DNA of 64,000 nucleotides, taken from positions 27,701,246 through 27,765,245 of the forward strand of contig CM034238.1 in the NCBI GenBank assembly GCA_019916065.1, in the 5' to 3' direction. The notes under the pieces are model-generated. The model saw only the letters and a list, made by a program, of their open reading frames with translations. It was not told the origin of the DNA and ran no database searches. The DNA is from Vitellaria paradoxa (Eukaryota > Streptophyta > Magnoliopsida > Ericales > Sapotaceae). Positions 1-12,330 of the stretch are shown here, piece by piece. The stretch's first letter is position 1; each line of letters opens with the position of its first letter. The position numbers and the translations under genes are program-made.

Positions 1-2411
1 TTGACTTAAAGCTTTAAAATTTATATGTCGAAGGCTTTGATGCTAGAAGTTTGATTTATTTAATGAAGTAGAATTACACATAAGCCCACCAGAGTTGTCC
101 ACGCTAAAACAATTATTAGAAGTGTGGATGCCACTTAAAATAATTTTTCCATAAGAGTCAAAAATTTTACATTTAGTTTTTAAAAAAATAGACTACATAT
201 TTTGCATCACACAACTGACTTGTGCTAATCAAAATAGCCTTAAGGCATTCAACATAAAGTATATCATTTAAACATTTTAAACCAAAGGTTTTTATATTTC
301 TGTTACCCAAAACATATGATATACTCCCATTACTAAAAGTGACTAGCGCTTCCTTATAATTTTCAAGATTTGAAAACAGGGCTTTATTACCACTCATGTT
401 ACCAGAACACCCACTGTCAAGATACCACATATTTGAGTTCAAGGCTTTTAGTGCTATGTGTTCAATAAAACATTTTAAATCTTATTTTTTGACCCACACT
501 ACTCTAGTTCTAAGAAGATTTTTCAGTCTTATTTTTGAATAGTTTTTCTTGACAGTGCGTTTCTTAGGTTTAGGAGCAACTTGTTTAAAAAATCTTTGTA
601 GGGGTGCAGTATAAAAATTTCTAGCTGTCCCGTATAAGGGAATTTCGAAATCAAAAGGTAGGTCATAGTCACTTAAGATATCAAATTTGTTTGAAAACGC
701 ATTGAAATTTTGAAATTTTTGTCTGATAGACTCTCTTTGATCAACATATGTCTTAGGTAGACCACACAAATACCTTAAGGTTTCTTAGAGCAAGTTCTTG
801 GTTGATTACCTTTACTTGTTTGAGGTACTTTAGCAATTTTTGGAGAAAAAGTATTTTGAGGCTAAAACTAAATTTTTTGAATTATTTTTGGCTTTTTCTA
901 CTTACTTGTTAAGGCTTCGTCCATTGTCTTCTTCTTTTCAGTGTAGCCAAGTCCCCTTTTGCCACTTGGACTCCTTTGCATCCTAAGGATGTCATCAAGT
1001 TGAGAAGATGCAATATTGATCTTTGAATGAATAGCTTGAAGCTTGTCTTGAGCATTTTTCAACTCCTTATCTTTCTATTCCAGCTTTGACTTGAAGGTAG
1101 TCAACATGTTTTCTTGAGATTTCTTATTTTCTTCAATGCCTTCAAGTTTCTCTTGTAGTTCTTCCAAGGCAATTTCCAGGCTATCTCTCTCTTTTTTTAA
1201 CATCTTATTCTTCATAATCAATTTTTTGTTTTGTTTCTAAAGTTTGAAACAGTCCTAGTATAATTGTTCATACACCTCTTCGACATCCACTTTCTCATCT
1301 GTATTCTCTTTTTCAACTTCACTTTAAGAGGATTCTTCTTTCTTACTTTAGAGAAAGAAGATTCTGTAGAATTTGTGAAGGCACTAACTCGAGCTATGAA
1401 TGCAGTAAAATTCTCTGGATACTCTTCTGAAGATAAGAAAATACTAGACTCATCTATGTTATCTAGATTTACATTTAGGACTTTCTTCTTGACCTTCTTA
1501 TTTTCGCAGTTCTAAGCTATTTGGTTGTAACCCTAGCACTCATAACATTTCACACCCTTAAAGTTCATGCCATTTTTTCTTCTCTGGGAGTTTTTTAGCT
1601 TTTGATTTTTCATTCTTCTTCTATTTCTCAAGCTAACCATCTTTTAAAGAATATTTTGATATTCTTCCTGTATAAAGCAAGTTTTTCAAAGCAAGGGATT
1701 GAATCATCATCACTCAAAGAAGAGTTTTCTTCATTCATAGTCTTGAGTGCAACCCCCTTCATCTTTTTTGGTTTGATCATGTTAGCTTCAAACATCTAGA
1801 AGAAGCCAACCAAATCTTCTACATGCATAGTATCCACATCCCTGGCTTCTTCAGTGGTAGGGACCTTAGCTTGAAAAGATATTGGAAAAGAGGAAAGGAT
1901 TTTTCTTATTATTTTCCATTGGGAATTGGTTCTCCAAAATTGAAGTTGGAGTTAACGATGTTGCTCAGCTTAATATAGAAATGATTAAAAGTTTCATCAT
2001 CAGACATCTTCAAACTCTCAAACTCAGAGGTTATCTTCTATAGTTTCAACTTTTTCACTGCAGGATTACTATCATGAGTTAACTCTAGAATGGTCCATGC
2101 ATCTTTGGCAATCTCACAACTTGATACTCTTCAAAACTCATCTGCTAAAATGGCTAAAAATATCACACTCAAAGGCTTATAATTCCATTCTACTTTTTCC
2201 TGCTCAGCCCTAGTCCATGTCTCCATCAGTTTTTCAACAGTTACGTTGTCGACTGTGTGAGTTAGTTTTGTCCAACCATTAGCAATGGCAAGCCACACAT
2301 TGACATTATGAGAAATCATACGAGTGTTCATGCGAACCTTCCATTATGCATAGTTTGTTCCATCAAACCATAAAGGCCCAGTGCTCAAATCGTCTTCTTT
2401 AGGTGGATTCA
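1..2411 (-). pseudogene. Degenerate Copia gag-protease polyprotein (element A)
   Basis: The gag begins at 2411 (MNPPKEDD) and continues with the LWFDGTNYA motif typical of Copia gag amino termini. An open stretch at 2331-2131 carries NVNVWLAIANGW and WTRAEQEKVEWN, matching the same gag region of element C. A CCHC zinc knuckle near 1547-1507 is ruined by two stops, and its His is replaced by Gln. An open stretch at 442-173 carries WYLDSGCSGNMSG, the retropepsin active-site motif of plant Copia elements; the catalytic Asp is intact. The stretch 769-482 is the basic linker between gag and protease. Stops and frame changes separate these blocks, so no functional protein is expected. Confidence 0.8.
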
Positions 2412-2456
2412 TCTAGCAAAAAACACATGATCACGTTTTTCTGCGCAGAACGTACC

Positions 2457-2469
2457 TGCTCTAATACCA
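2457..2469 (-). other. Primer-binding site (initiator tRNA-Met) of Copia A
   Basis: On the minus strand this reads TGGTATTAGAGCA. It is complementary to the 3' end of initiator tRNA-Met, with one G-to-A type change from the usual TGGTATCAGAGCA. It lies 2 bases inside the LTR edge, as expected for first-strand priming. Confidence 0.75.
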
Positions 2470-2471
2470 AT

Positions 2472-3250
2472 TAAAATTTCTAGATGCTAGGTGCTAGTGT
2501 TCCAATCACTAAACAATAGTAAATAAAGAAGCCAAAATTTTAACGAGGAAACCCTAACCAAGGAAAAACCTCAAAACTTTCACTAAATCAAAATATTAGT
2601 TACAAAACTCAACCTCTTAATAGATCAATTCCTTAACTTTATGTTGTTGACTTTTGTTTGACTCCTCATTCACCAACTCCGCATGAACATCGAATCCTTG
2701 GCACCTCTGTTGAATTCTCAATGCTTAAAGATCTGAATTCCTTTGAATTTAATGCATGAATAGTTGGCTAAGTGAATGAGAGAACTGTTAATCAATCTCA
2801 AGCACTCTGTGTTAAATGTTCTCTCTTGTGTAAACTCTAAGAGCATCCAAAAGCTTAAACTAAACAAAATGGGATGCACATAGGGTTTCAAAAAATCTGC
2901 TAGAAGCTTAAAACCACATATCTCATGGGAAAAGGGTCTTCCCATGGCCTTCTCGTGAGTTTCTTGCGACTCAGAGTGAGGATCTCATATGGTCAAATCT
3001 CTTTTGGTATGCTCTTGGTATCTTCCAATGGCTTAGAACGAGCATCATGCAGTTTCTTGTGATGATCCCACAAGCTTCCTGTGAAGTGTACTCTGAGGCT
3101 TGTTTTGATTGGCTCTTTAGCTTGATATATGCTTAGGCTTCACATTTATACCTTACTCGTGACTTTGGTGACCTAGCTAACACCTAAGCCTACAGGTTAC
3201 AAGACACTTGTTTTGATATGGTTTTGCTAATTTACATTTATATCACTAAT
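2472..3250 (-). repeat. 5' LTR of Copia A
   Basis: The sequence to the right of the primer-binding site aligns along its length with the 855-bp LTR of element C. Both share the start ..AAATTTC.., the block about gaggaaaccc..aaacctcaaa, cactaactcc-type motifs, and the final GGATTTGCCAATTTACA-like block near 3215-3240. The terminal TG has mutated to TA. About 775 bp remain, so small deletions have occurred. Confidence 0.65.
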
Positions 3251-4784
3251 AAGGAGGAAGATTATATACCCCATACAATAGATTACTGTGCAACAAAAAA
3301 TAAAGAACCTATACTCTTAGAACTTTACCAAAGACCAATACAAAGATCGTGACTTTCTCACATAAGTGAAAAAATGGCATTGTTGTTGTTGTTTTTTTTT
3401 TTTTCCTTCTTTGACTTTCTCACATAAGTGAAAAAATGGCATTCCTATATATTTTTTTTTTCCTAAAAAAGAATCTTAGATATTCATAAAAGATGGTTTG
3501 TGCAAATTCACAAGGATAAATTGTCAATTTTACTTCTAACTAGTAAGGGCAAATTTGCAAACAAATGTGCCAAAAAGCTTAGATCTAGGCAAAGAAGCCT
3601 TAGAGTTATAAAAATAAAATAAAAAATAAGAAAAAGAACTTGAGAGAAAGTTATGGGTCAGTGGCGACATTGATGAATACCACCGACAACGGCAACTAAA
3701 AAAGGGTAGCGATAGGTCCTCGTTTGGCAACTTTAGAGAGGGCAAGGCAAAGAAATTTTAGAGAGTGGGGATAAAAGAACACATTAGAGTGCTTAGCTCT
3801 AGATAGCTTTGCTATCAACTAAACCTTAACCCTCTTTGATGCAAAGAAATGGGGTCCTAGCAAAGGAGGAGATGTGAGACTTGAGAGAGAGTAGATGGGC
3901 CATCAAAGTGATAAGATAGATAATGGAAAGATCCAAATGCTCACTTAAAATAATAGAAAAAGGGCATAGACTAATATAAATTCATTATAATTACAAAATT
4001 TAGGAAAAGATAGACTATGAAATACATCAAGCCTGATTTTTCTTTACAACAATAATTGTTACAATTGCACATTGTTAATTAGAATATTAGATAAGGAATA
4101 TAACACACAAAACTTATCTCTAGCAACAAAATTTTCATAAATACACAAAACTTTTACCTCAATAAAGTAATAGGGAAAAATTGCATTGCTTCTCTTAAAG
4201 ACAAATTAAGAAATCCAAACAAAATAAATACCCATCATTACTTTATCCAAACACAATTCATAAATTTTAAACTTGATTAATATTAGGAAGCCCTTTTTAG
4301 TGAGATGAATTTGATATCACAATAGCATCGTTGCATCTAAATGGTAAACAAATCAATTAAAATTTATGCAATACCAAGCAACTTCCTAAAGAATGATCAA
4401 GGATTTTCCATTCCTCTTTCTTTTTAAAGATAATAATATAAAAAATAATAATAAAGAAAAAAAACTAAAAATTAAACTTAATAATGAAATATCCTCAAAT
4501 CAAGAATATTTAAATCATATCTACAACTAAAGATTAAAGTTGCACATCAACCACCACAACAAACACCTCAATTTATCATCAACAAACACCCCAATTCATC
4601 ATCAACATTTATCCAAGAGTAAATTTAACATAAATACTATTCCATATTCAACACATTTTAGAATAGATAGTTATGAATTACCAAATTGTATTTCTAAAAT
4701 TAGAAGTTCAAAATGATGAAAAAATACATTAAAAATGTGTTGAATATTAAAAATGACAAACCTTCTTGGAATCTAGATTTATAT
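3251..4784. other. AT-rich stretch with no gene recognised
   Basis: No coding signal is convincing here. A 31-bp direct repeat (gactttctcacataagtg..) occurs at 3351-3381 and 3411-3441, 60 bases apart and separated by T-rich sequence. The rest is AT-rich, with short poly-A and poly-T runs. Confidence 0.5.
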
Positions 4785-4787
4785 TAA

Positions 4788-5856
4788 GGCTGCATTTGGC
4801 GCGGTGAAAAACAACAAAAAATAGTAAAAATGTCGTTTGAGGAACTTTTAGATGTTTGGTGAGCACATCTTAAACTATATTTTTTGGAGAAGAATAGTAG
4901 AATTCTCGTCTCAACGGATTAGACTTCCGTTTGGACGGTTTCAAAATTTTGTATCTGTCATGGCTTCTTTGCAGACCAAATCGAACTCAAAATGCCACTG
5001 TTTCCTCTACAAGAACCATCCTTTCTTCCTATAAGATTCTTCACATACACTTCTTTTCGTCAACAAAACATAGCAACCAAGAACAAATGAAGAAGAGCTC
5101 TCCATATTGCTATGAAGCTCCATCGACAGAGGCACAAGAAGACCATCCACAACAAGATGATACTTTCTCCAGTGAAGACCCAATATCACAGACACCCATA
5201 TCGCTGTTCATTCTATTGTTGGAAGCTCGTATTGGCCATGGTGTCTTGGTTTGGAGATTTCTCTACTTCTCTTTCCAAACTAAGCGTGAATGGGTTGAGA
5301 ACGTTTATTTTATTTCTTTTTACAAGTCTATTGGTGACCTATGTGTTAGGATGGAGAGAAAAATACCTTTAATTAGTTGTATTCCATGGATTCGGCGCTT
5401 CTGCAATTAGAATCCCAAATTTGTTGAGCGAACCGTCCCGACGGTAATATGTAGGCCATTTGGATGAAGCAAGGTAGTGGGCTGGTGTCAAAACAGCGTT
5501 AGGGTGGTCTGTTTGGATGCAATTTGGTAGTATCAAACTGTCGGAACAGTTTGGTGCGAACTGTTTAAACGATTAAAAAAAAAAAAAGAAAAGCATCCAA
5601 ATGGTTTATACAATCTATCAGAATGACCCCAGAAAAATTGGTCACAGTCGGTGTCTTGCAATAGTTTAAAAGTCTATGTTGAGAATAGCAAAAAACTTTT
5701 TTACTATTTGATTAACTGAATTCTACTTATCGACTTCTTTTTAGAAGGTATTGAACTTTTTTTGAATTTCAAGAAGGTAAGAATATGTAAAAATTTAATA
5801 GAGATTTTTAGGGATTTTCAGAGGTTTTAGTATATTTTGTTGCGCCAAATGGGCCC
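4788..5856. mobile_element. PIF/Harbinger-like non-autonomous DNA transposon, TAA target duplication
   Basis: The ends form an imperfect terminal inverted repeat: GGCTGCATTTGGCGC at the left and GGGCCCATTTGGCGC at the right (reverse complement), 12 of 15 identical. The element is flanked by TAA at 4785-4787 and 5857-5859. A 3-bp TWA duplication and a GG-N-TTTGG end are typical of PIF/Harbinger and Tourist elements. The 1,069-bp interior has overlapping open stretches (4931-5410 and others), but none resembles the DDE transposase or Myb-like partner, so it is non-autonomous. The interior also repeats TTTGG-type motifs near 5508-5560. Confidence 0.7.
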
Positions 5857-6059
5857 TAAATAGAGGTTACATAACTTGTTAGGTTGACAAAACAATGCTT
5901 AAAAGTCTATTAAGATGATCCAAACCCATTTAAAAATCTAAGGGAAAACAAGTTATGATATTTCATTTGGGCATTTTATCAACACTTGGATTTCTAAGCT
6001 ATGTTAACTTCAATTAATTTTCTTAACCATAAATAATTTAACTAATTATGTAAGTTAGT

Positions 6060-7276
6060 TATCGTAAGTGTTGTAGTATTAAAATAACGCCTAATATCCA
6101 TTTAAAATAATTCTATGTTGCGTGGAAGCTCATTAGATAATATTGAATTAATAGTTCATTTAGGCATTTCATCAAACAAAAGGTGTGCCTTACTAAGTTA
6201 GGCCTTAGAAATTTATTTAAATCAATCCAAGCTTAGGTAATGTATATTTGATCATTCTAGGAAGTATTCATTACTTTAGCACGTTAAAATTAAATTTCTA
6301 ATTCACACAATAGTTCAAAGATCCATTCTAAGGTTACGTGGTAACTATAACAATGCCATAGTGCCACACGTGAGCCAAAAATAGTCCCTTAGTGTATGCT
6401 AAAAATCTTTCTAGTAGCCTCTTATCTAGACAAGGGTTTGGATAGAGCCTCTAGCCATCTATCTAGATGGATGTTCAGACGGAACGCCAAATTTTAGAAT
6501 TCCAATGCAGTTTCTAGAATACTCTGTTTCAATTTCGGTATATATGGGTCATGGTTTTGGTGATCTAAATACCATTTTAGGCAATTATAAATACATATAA
6601 ACATTCATATATTATGCATACATGCTTAGGAACATGAACATCAACTTAATTGTATAATTTATAAATCTAATTAATTAAATTTCAAGCATAATCAAGTTCA
6701 TGTTTCAAATCCAGAAAAATACTTCAACCTCAAATTAATCTTACCCATGACCATTCTAATTCAAATTTAAGATATAGGACACATTCTAAGAGGTTCGTCA
6801 TCATACCTCAATGAAAAATTTGGTGACCCAATCTAAGAAGGAGAATAAATCGAACTCCAAAAACCACCAAAAATGGAAAGCTTCAAGTTGTTCTACTATT
6901 TAATCAAATGATTTGAAATTTGAAGAATGGATGGAAGAAGACAATGCTTTACAGATTATTAATTGAATGCTATTATTCATGAGTCAACTTGGTGATTGGT
7001 GAGATAAGTTGAGGGTGAGTTAGATGATGGGTTGATCCATGAGTTAATAGATTTGAGTTGAACCAAATGGGTAAATAGATTAAGGATTATTTGGATGAAA
7101 AGTCCAAAAATTTCACATTGAACTCCCACATCGAGTGAAATTATCTGGAAAGGCTTCTAATAAATTTTTATCAATCCAAAAATTTTTAAATCCTCAACTT
7201 TCTGGATTGCACCACAACAAATATGACCACACATTTAAATAAATTATTTAAGCAAAGATAAAATTTAGGTTATTAC
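6060..7276 (-). repeat. Gypsy-type LTR, minus strand, left end unresolved
   Basis: Read from 7276 on the minus strand it starts TGTAATAACCTAAATTTT, the common start of long plant Ty3/Gypsy LTRs. It continues into AT-rich U3-like sequence. No paired LTR or coding region is seen in the window, so this is probably a solo or truncated LTR. The left boundary was not found; 6060 is a guess. An AATTA flanks the right end and also occurs at 6044-6048, but the sequence beyond that point does not resume the gag of Copia B, so I do not claim a target duplication. Confidence 0.4.
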
Positions 7277-7289
7277 AAATTAACAACCA

Positions 7290-7406
7290 AACTTTGTAAT
7301 TGATCAACATCAGATGTGCTTGTATTCAAATCTTCCAGTACAAATAGTTCGTGCCATTGAACCATGGTGGTCTTGCGCTTTAGCCTCCTTTTCTTGGTGA
7401 ATCCAT
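7290..7406 (-). pseudogene. Copia gag amino-terminal fragment (element B)
   Basis: Starting at 7406 the minus strand reads MDSPRKGG, a stop, then SARPPWFNGTNYLYWK, followed by a degenerate match to MRAHLISLN..VWL. This is the first ~40 residues of a Copia gag of the same lineage as elements A and C. The frame has two stops, and the fragment ends where unrelated Gypsy LTR sequence begins. Confidence 0.6.
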
Positions 7407-7732
7407 TGTCTTGGACGTAGTAAGATCACACCCTTTGAACAATAGAGTGAACCACTCTAATACCAATTAAAAATATCCAAATAGGTAGATAATGAATCCA
7501 CACAACACAATCAAACAAACAATCACAAAGAAACATACAATTAATGATGAGGAAATCTTTACCAAAGTAGTAAGATAAAACCTTAGGTCTAATCTTGGAG
7601 ACTATCTGTAAAGACCTGAAATTTTTTATAAATAAAATTTTATTTATTTTAGATTTTTTTTTATTTTTATTTGCTCTTAGTTATGTTTTATTTAATTTAA
7701 ATTTAGTGTGACATATTATTTTAAATGCATGT

Positions 7733-8170
7733 ATATATATGCTAGTATGCATGTATACGTATTTAATGTAGTTATATTATGCTGGGCATATTTTCATTGG
7801 TTAAGGGGGGGAGGTGAGTTTTCCATTGGTCAAGGAATGAGGTGCTTGTGTTCCATTAATTGAGAAGAGAGATGGCTTTCTTCCATTGGTTGTTGAGGTG
7901 GCTGACTTTATGACTATGTGGGGAGGCCAAAGAGCAAAGCTTGTTAGGAAATATATATGCTAGTATGCATGTATACGTATTTAATGTAGTTATAATATGC
8001 TGAGCATATTTTCATTGGTTAAGGGGGGGAGGTGAGTTTTCCATTGGTCAAGGAAGGAGGTGCTTGTGTTCCATTAATTGAGAATAGAGATGACTTTCTT
8101 CCATTGGTTGTTGAGGTGGCTGACTTTATGACTGTGTGGGGGAGGCCAAAGAGCAAAGCTTGTTAGGAAA
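7733..8170 (+). repeat. 218-bp tandem duplication in the Gypsy LTR U3 region
   Basis: The block beginning around TATATATGCTAGTATGC and ending TTGTTAGGAAA occurs twice in a row, offset by 218 bases (GCTAG at 7741 and 7959). The copies differ by a few substitutions and one-base indels. The duplicated block contains several CCATTGGT motifs (CCAAT-box-like on the minus strand). Confidence 0.85.
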
Positions 8171-8186
8171 GTTGTTTTGGAGACTC

Positions 8187-8194
8187 TATATAAA
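8187..8194 (+). promoter_or_regulatory. TATA box of the Gypsy solo LTR
   Basis: CTATATAAA lies just downstream of the duplicated U3 block, the expected place for the U3/R promoter of the LTR. Confidence 0.5.
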
Positions 8195-9929
8195 ATCCCT
8201 TCCACTTAGTCTCCTAACTTTTTCCCTTAAAATCTGAAATTTTTATAGAGAGAATTATATACATGCCGCCACGGGCTTTGGTAATTCGTGTAAAGAGGAC
8301 GAGGGAATCCTCCCATGTCTTTTCCGGTACATCTTTTATTTTAGCTCCCATAAGTGGCTCGGGCAAGGTCGTCAGATTTTCGGTAAAACAACTAACTTGA
8401 GTTGGTAGTAACGTTTTTACACACCGATCGTCTACATGTGTAGTAAGGTAGGTGGGGTTTAGGATATAGATTTAAGTTTCTTTCGTGTTTTGCAAAATAA
8501 GTTGTTTTTAATTATATATATATGTGCAAGAGTTGAAAGTTTGTTCTATGAGTTGATTTTTTTTTGTTATGTGAAATTCTGGAACTTCTACACTAAAATG
8601 AGTGTACTATTTTTCTATAAAAATCATACTTAGAGATCGATTTAATTCTTGAAACTTTTATTTATTAAATTAGACATGTAGATGAGTTTCCTGTAAAAAT
8701 TTCATAATTTTTGGAATTGAAATGAATTTATTAAAAATAGTCAAACTTCACTGCTTGGTTGGGAATTCTATGCTAGGTCCAGCATAATTTTTTTATATAA
8801 ACTACATACTTGAAAGTTGAATTAATTTTCGATACTTTTACATAAGGAAGTAAATATCCAAACTAATATTCTGTAAAAATTTCATATGTTTTTGAGTTAA
8901 AATGAAGTTTATAAAAATTGTGAAAGTGGATTGTTTAGTTTTATTTGCTGCACTGGCAACAGTTTGTTTTTAGGTATAAAATGTATACCTAGAAATTAAA
9001 TTAATTTCTGAAAATTTCGCATATGAGACTATACATGTCAAAGAGTCTACAGTAAAATATTTATAATTTGTTTAGCAATATTTTATTTTATAAAAAATAT
9101 TACGTATTGACTGTCTGGATTATGTTGATGCACTAACAATAGTCTGATTTTTGGTATAACAAGTATAAATAAAATTTGATTTAATTTTTGAAATTTTCAT
9201 ATGTTAAACTAGACATATAAATGAGTTTTCTGTAAAAATCTCATAATTTTTTTTTGGATTGAAAATGGATTTTATAAAAATTGTGAAAGTGAACTGTTCT
9301 ATGTGGTTCTAAATATAGATGCCTTTTTACTCTTCTTAGAATCTGTATTATTGGCTTTACAAATAAATTATGAATTTTGTTTTTTTTTTTTTTTTTTTTT
9401 ATGAAACTAAAGTTAATTATAAGCATTTTAGGCTTTTGAATTAATATAAAATATTTTATTTTCTATTTTTCATGAATTATCAAAAAATTTGTCTTAAATC
9501 CTTCTTTATCATGACATGCTTGATATAAAATTTTGTTTACCAAGCTAGATGTATACATATGTTCTTGAATATGGTTGCTTGAGATTTATTTGATAAATGT
9601 TGTAATGAGAATGATATTTATAGAGGGGCAACATGAAACTTAGGCCCGGAATATATTTACTTATGAAGTAAAGGAAAGAACACAGGGAATCTAATTTAGG
9701 GGTTTAACATGTATGTGATGTGATGTTAAATAAAGGACTTGATTTTTGATATTGGGGTCGTTAAGGATACTAAAAAGAGTGGGTTCTAGAGTCCAATGGT
9801 CGAAAGCGCCGAAACCTACGCAGGGTGGTAGAGCATAACCAGTAGGTTAGAACCTACAAAGTGTATATACGGCTTACACTAGCGTATATTAGTATCGAGA
9901 CTGTGAGACCGATTTGCCTACTAAGGCAG

Positions 9930-10106
9930 GATGAGTACATTTGGGACTGCGAGACCAATTGTACCCCATGACTGAGGTCTAGGGATTTGATGAGTATATC
10001 TGAGACTACGGGACCAGTTCAACCCCACGATTTAGGCTTGGGGATTTGATGAGTACATCTAGGACTGCAAGACTAATTGTACCCCACGGCTTAGACCTGA
10101 GGATTT
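9930..10106 (+). repeat. 59-bp tandem repeat, three copies
   Basis: Copies start at 9930, 9989 and 10048, each opening GATGAGTA and ending in a ..GGATTT block. A more diverged half-copy (cgagactgtgagaccgattt) precedes them at about 9896-9929. Each unit contains GGGACTGCGAGACC-like and TACCCCA-like words. The spacing is exactly 59 in both steps. Confidence 0.9.
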
Positions 10107-11440
10107 ATTTTAGGTTTAGTTCTGTAATCACAGACTAACCTTGCAGAGTACCGACCTATAGTATGATATTGTAATGTGCATTGTGATTAAGTTGATGGGT
10201 ATTATTTAGCATGAAACTGCGGGTTCATGGCTAAGTTGTGTTTAATTTAAAATGGCATGATGATTATAGATATGGTTATAATATTGTGAAATTGGCGAGA
10301 AGTTTACTAAATTTCAAAGTTAATTAAGTGTTGTTTGCCTTGCATGATTAAGAAACTTATTCTTATATACTTTACACTGAGCACACGTTGTCTAGTGCTC
10401 ACTCTCCTACAGTTGATCTTGCAGGGGCAGACGCTCGTGATGGACTTATGAGATAAAGTGGTTGATTTTGAATTATTTTATTTATGTTTCGTGTACTTTG
10501 GATTTTAGTTTTGGGCCCTGTTTGAGGCGTATTGCTTTGTAACCCCTTTGTGGCACTTATTAGACCTTTGGAGTATTCTAATGGTGAATACAGCATTATT
10601 ATTTGACTTCCGCTCTGATAGTGTTTGATGCATGTTTATTTGTGATGGTTTTAGGGTTTAGTCCTCATGTCCCTGGGTTGTGAACTTCAGGGCATGACAC
10701 TAACCAAACATCTTCACTATAAAATTGGATACAAGTAAATTGACCTTGAATACTTTACAACACCTCACACACATTCTATCAATAATTTGGCTAGAATTCT
10801 CGATGCATCATGACTAAGTTAAGGACAAGCTTTTTGACTCCTCAGAAAGACAGTATTGAAATCCCTCAAGACTTTACAGAACTCATAGAATGAAATAACT
10901 AAGAGAAAGACAATAAACTTAACCAAAAATAAACTCTCTCCACAACCTTTATATTATGCTCCATTTGTATCAACAATCAGAACAGATCTATATATATAAA
11001 TTGCTTCCTGTTGTTGAAATAGGAAGTCTAAATTAACCTAAACTCTTGGAGATCAAAGCCTCGAGCTCCCCACGAGAAGGCTATGAAGTAGCTTGAAGGT
11101 TCGAGCTGCCTGCCCCTAGGCTGTGAGGGCTGTTATCAAGGCTTGAAGGGTCAAGCTCCGTGTGAGGCTGTTGTGGGGGCTACTGTTCTTCTAATTTTAG
11201 ACCTTGTGTGGACTTCTATATCAACCAAAATACATTCACTTATGGTCTTCAATATGAACTTTTATTCTTTAGCTTATCAACATAAGTTTAGAATCAAAAT
11301 CCTTCTAATCTTTAATTTTGACCTTTAAGTTAATCCAGATAAGTATGAAATCCACATTTTGTTTGGATTTGCCAACTAAAAATTCAAAAGCTCTATGTTT
11401 GCAAACTGACTCAACCACTATGTTTCCTACATGTTAACGT

Positions 11441-12300
11441 GGCTCCTCAACTCTCATATTGTTTAGATTATTGACTCTTTTAATTTCAATATTACCATTA
11501 TCTCCACAATTCATAGTCGTCAATGCAGCCATGCATAGCGAGAGAACACATAATTGCATATCACATGAAAGAATAAATATATGAAAACTTAAAGTTCTAT
11601 GATCTTAACCTTTATTGACAACTTACCCGTAGTGACAAATAAAATCCTAAATTGCTCAATTTCAAATCAATTCAACTCAATACAACATGGCATTAGAAAT
11701 ATGAATTCATCGCTATTGAACTAACAAACCTATCACTAGTAATTAAATTGAATTAAAAACAAGAAGTTCTTTGACAAATGATTAAATTACTGTGATAATA
11801 ATTTCTTAAAAATATATATATATAATAAACGTCTCTTCAAATTAAAACTCAGCTTAAACTTGAAGCGTTTGAACTATGAATAGAGGATGCTAAATAATGA
11901 AAAGAAAAAAATGAAATAAAAGTCCACCCTTCAAATACAATATTATTTACATGATTACAAGAAAAAAAAATTGTTTCAATATGGCCTTTTTAAATTCATA
12001 TCTAAATACATCAAAATTATAAATTGACAATACGCTTTGATATGCCATATATAATCATGAACGCATCTAGATATGATTCATATTTAGATACGAATTTTTG
12101 GTATGCCTTCTTGGTGATTAAAAAATATATTTGCTTTCATATGCCCTGTTTTCAAACACATGTAGCAACATGGTTTGGTTTGTTTTATTTTTTAATTATT
12201 CATTTTTTAAGGTAAAATGAAATATATCATAAATGATAAAAAAAAAAAAAAACGACAAAAACAAAAGGGGTTATACCCCTTAATGTAAAAGCATCAAAGC
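11441..12300. other. No gene recognised
   Basis: AT-rich non-coding sequence. Short open stretches such as 12024-12215 show no domain or codon pattern that I recognise. Confidence 0.5.
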
Positions 12301-12330
12301 CAAACCCAATAAAAATAGCTAACTCAAGGC

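Larger units (their letters stand above)
1..3250 (-). mobile_element. Ty1/Copia element A, 5' part (LTR, PBS, gag, protease), continues past left edge
   Basis: Read on the minus strand, the order is LTR (about 3250-2472), initiator-Met primer-binding site (2469-2457), gag start (2411), zinc-knuckle remnant (about 1547-1507), linker (769-482) and aspartic protease (442-173). Integrase and RT would lie beyond the left edge. The reading frame is broken by many stops and frameshifts, so this copy is dead. The gag start, linker and LTR sequence resemble elements B (7.3-11.4 kb) and C (43.1-48.2 kb), and all three share the minus orientation. A is the only one of the three that visibly keeps pol sequence in this window. 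The outer LTR boundary near 3250 is inferred by aligning to the LTR of element C and is good only to about ten bases. Confidence 0.8.
7607..10699 (+). mobile_element. Solo LTR of a Ty3/Gypsy element, about 3.1 kb
   Basis: It starts TGTAAAGACCTGAA and ends GGGCATGACA, the paired termini of very long plant Gypsy LTRs. Flanking 5-mers are CTATC (7602-7606) and CTAAC (10700-10704), a target duplication with one mismatch. Removing it rejoins the two halves of the Copia B LTR. There is no primer-binding site, coding region or second LTR, so this is a solo LTR left by recombination. It has a TATA box near 8187, a 218-bp tandem duplication in U3 and a 59-bp triplication further in. Orientation is taken from the TATA box and the termini. 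Confidence 0.75.
7290..11440 (-). mobile_element. Copia element B remnant (LTR, PBS, gag start), split by a Gypsy solo LTR
   Basis: On the minus strand there is an LTR (outer part about 11440-10700, inner part 7606-7467), a primer-binding site (about 7466-7454) and a gag start at 7406. The gag opens MDSPRKGG and continues with PPWFNGTNY, close to the gag starts of elements A and C. It is cut off near 7290. The LTR is interrupted by a 3.1-kb solo Gypsy LTR at 7607-10699. The outer boundary near 11440 is approximate and inferred from weak similarity to the LTR of C (GGATTTGCCAA block near 11368). Confidence 0.6.

Noticed and set aside
4931..5410. 159-residue open frame as a gene
   Set aside because: It lies inside the Harbinger-like element, overlaps other frames and has no recognised domain.
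6044..7281. AATTA as target duplication of the Gypsy LTR
   Set aside because: Sequence left of 6044 does not continue the Copia B gag found right of 7276, so the match is likely chance.
9930..10106. CRISPR-like regular repeat
   Set aside because: Whole 59-bp units repeat without unique spacers, within a plant Gypsy LTR.
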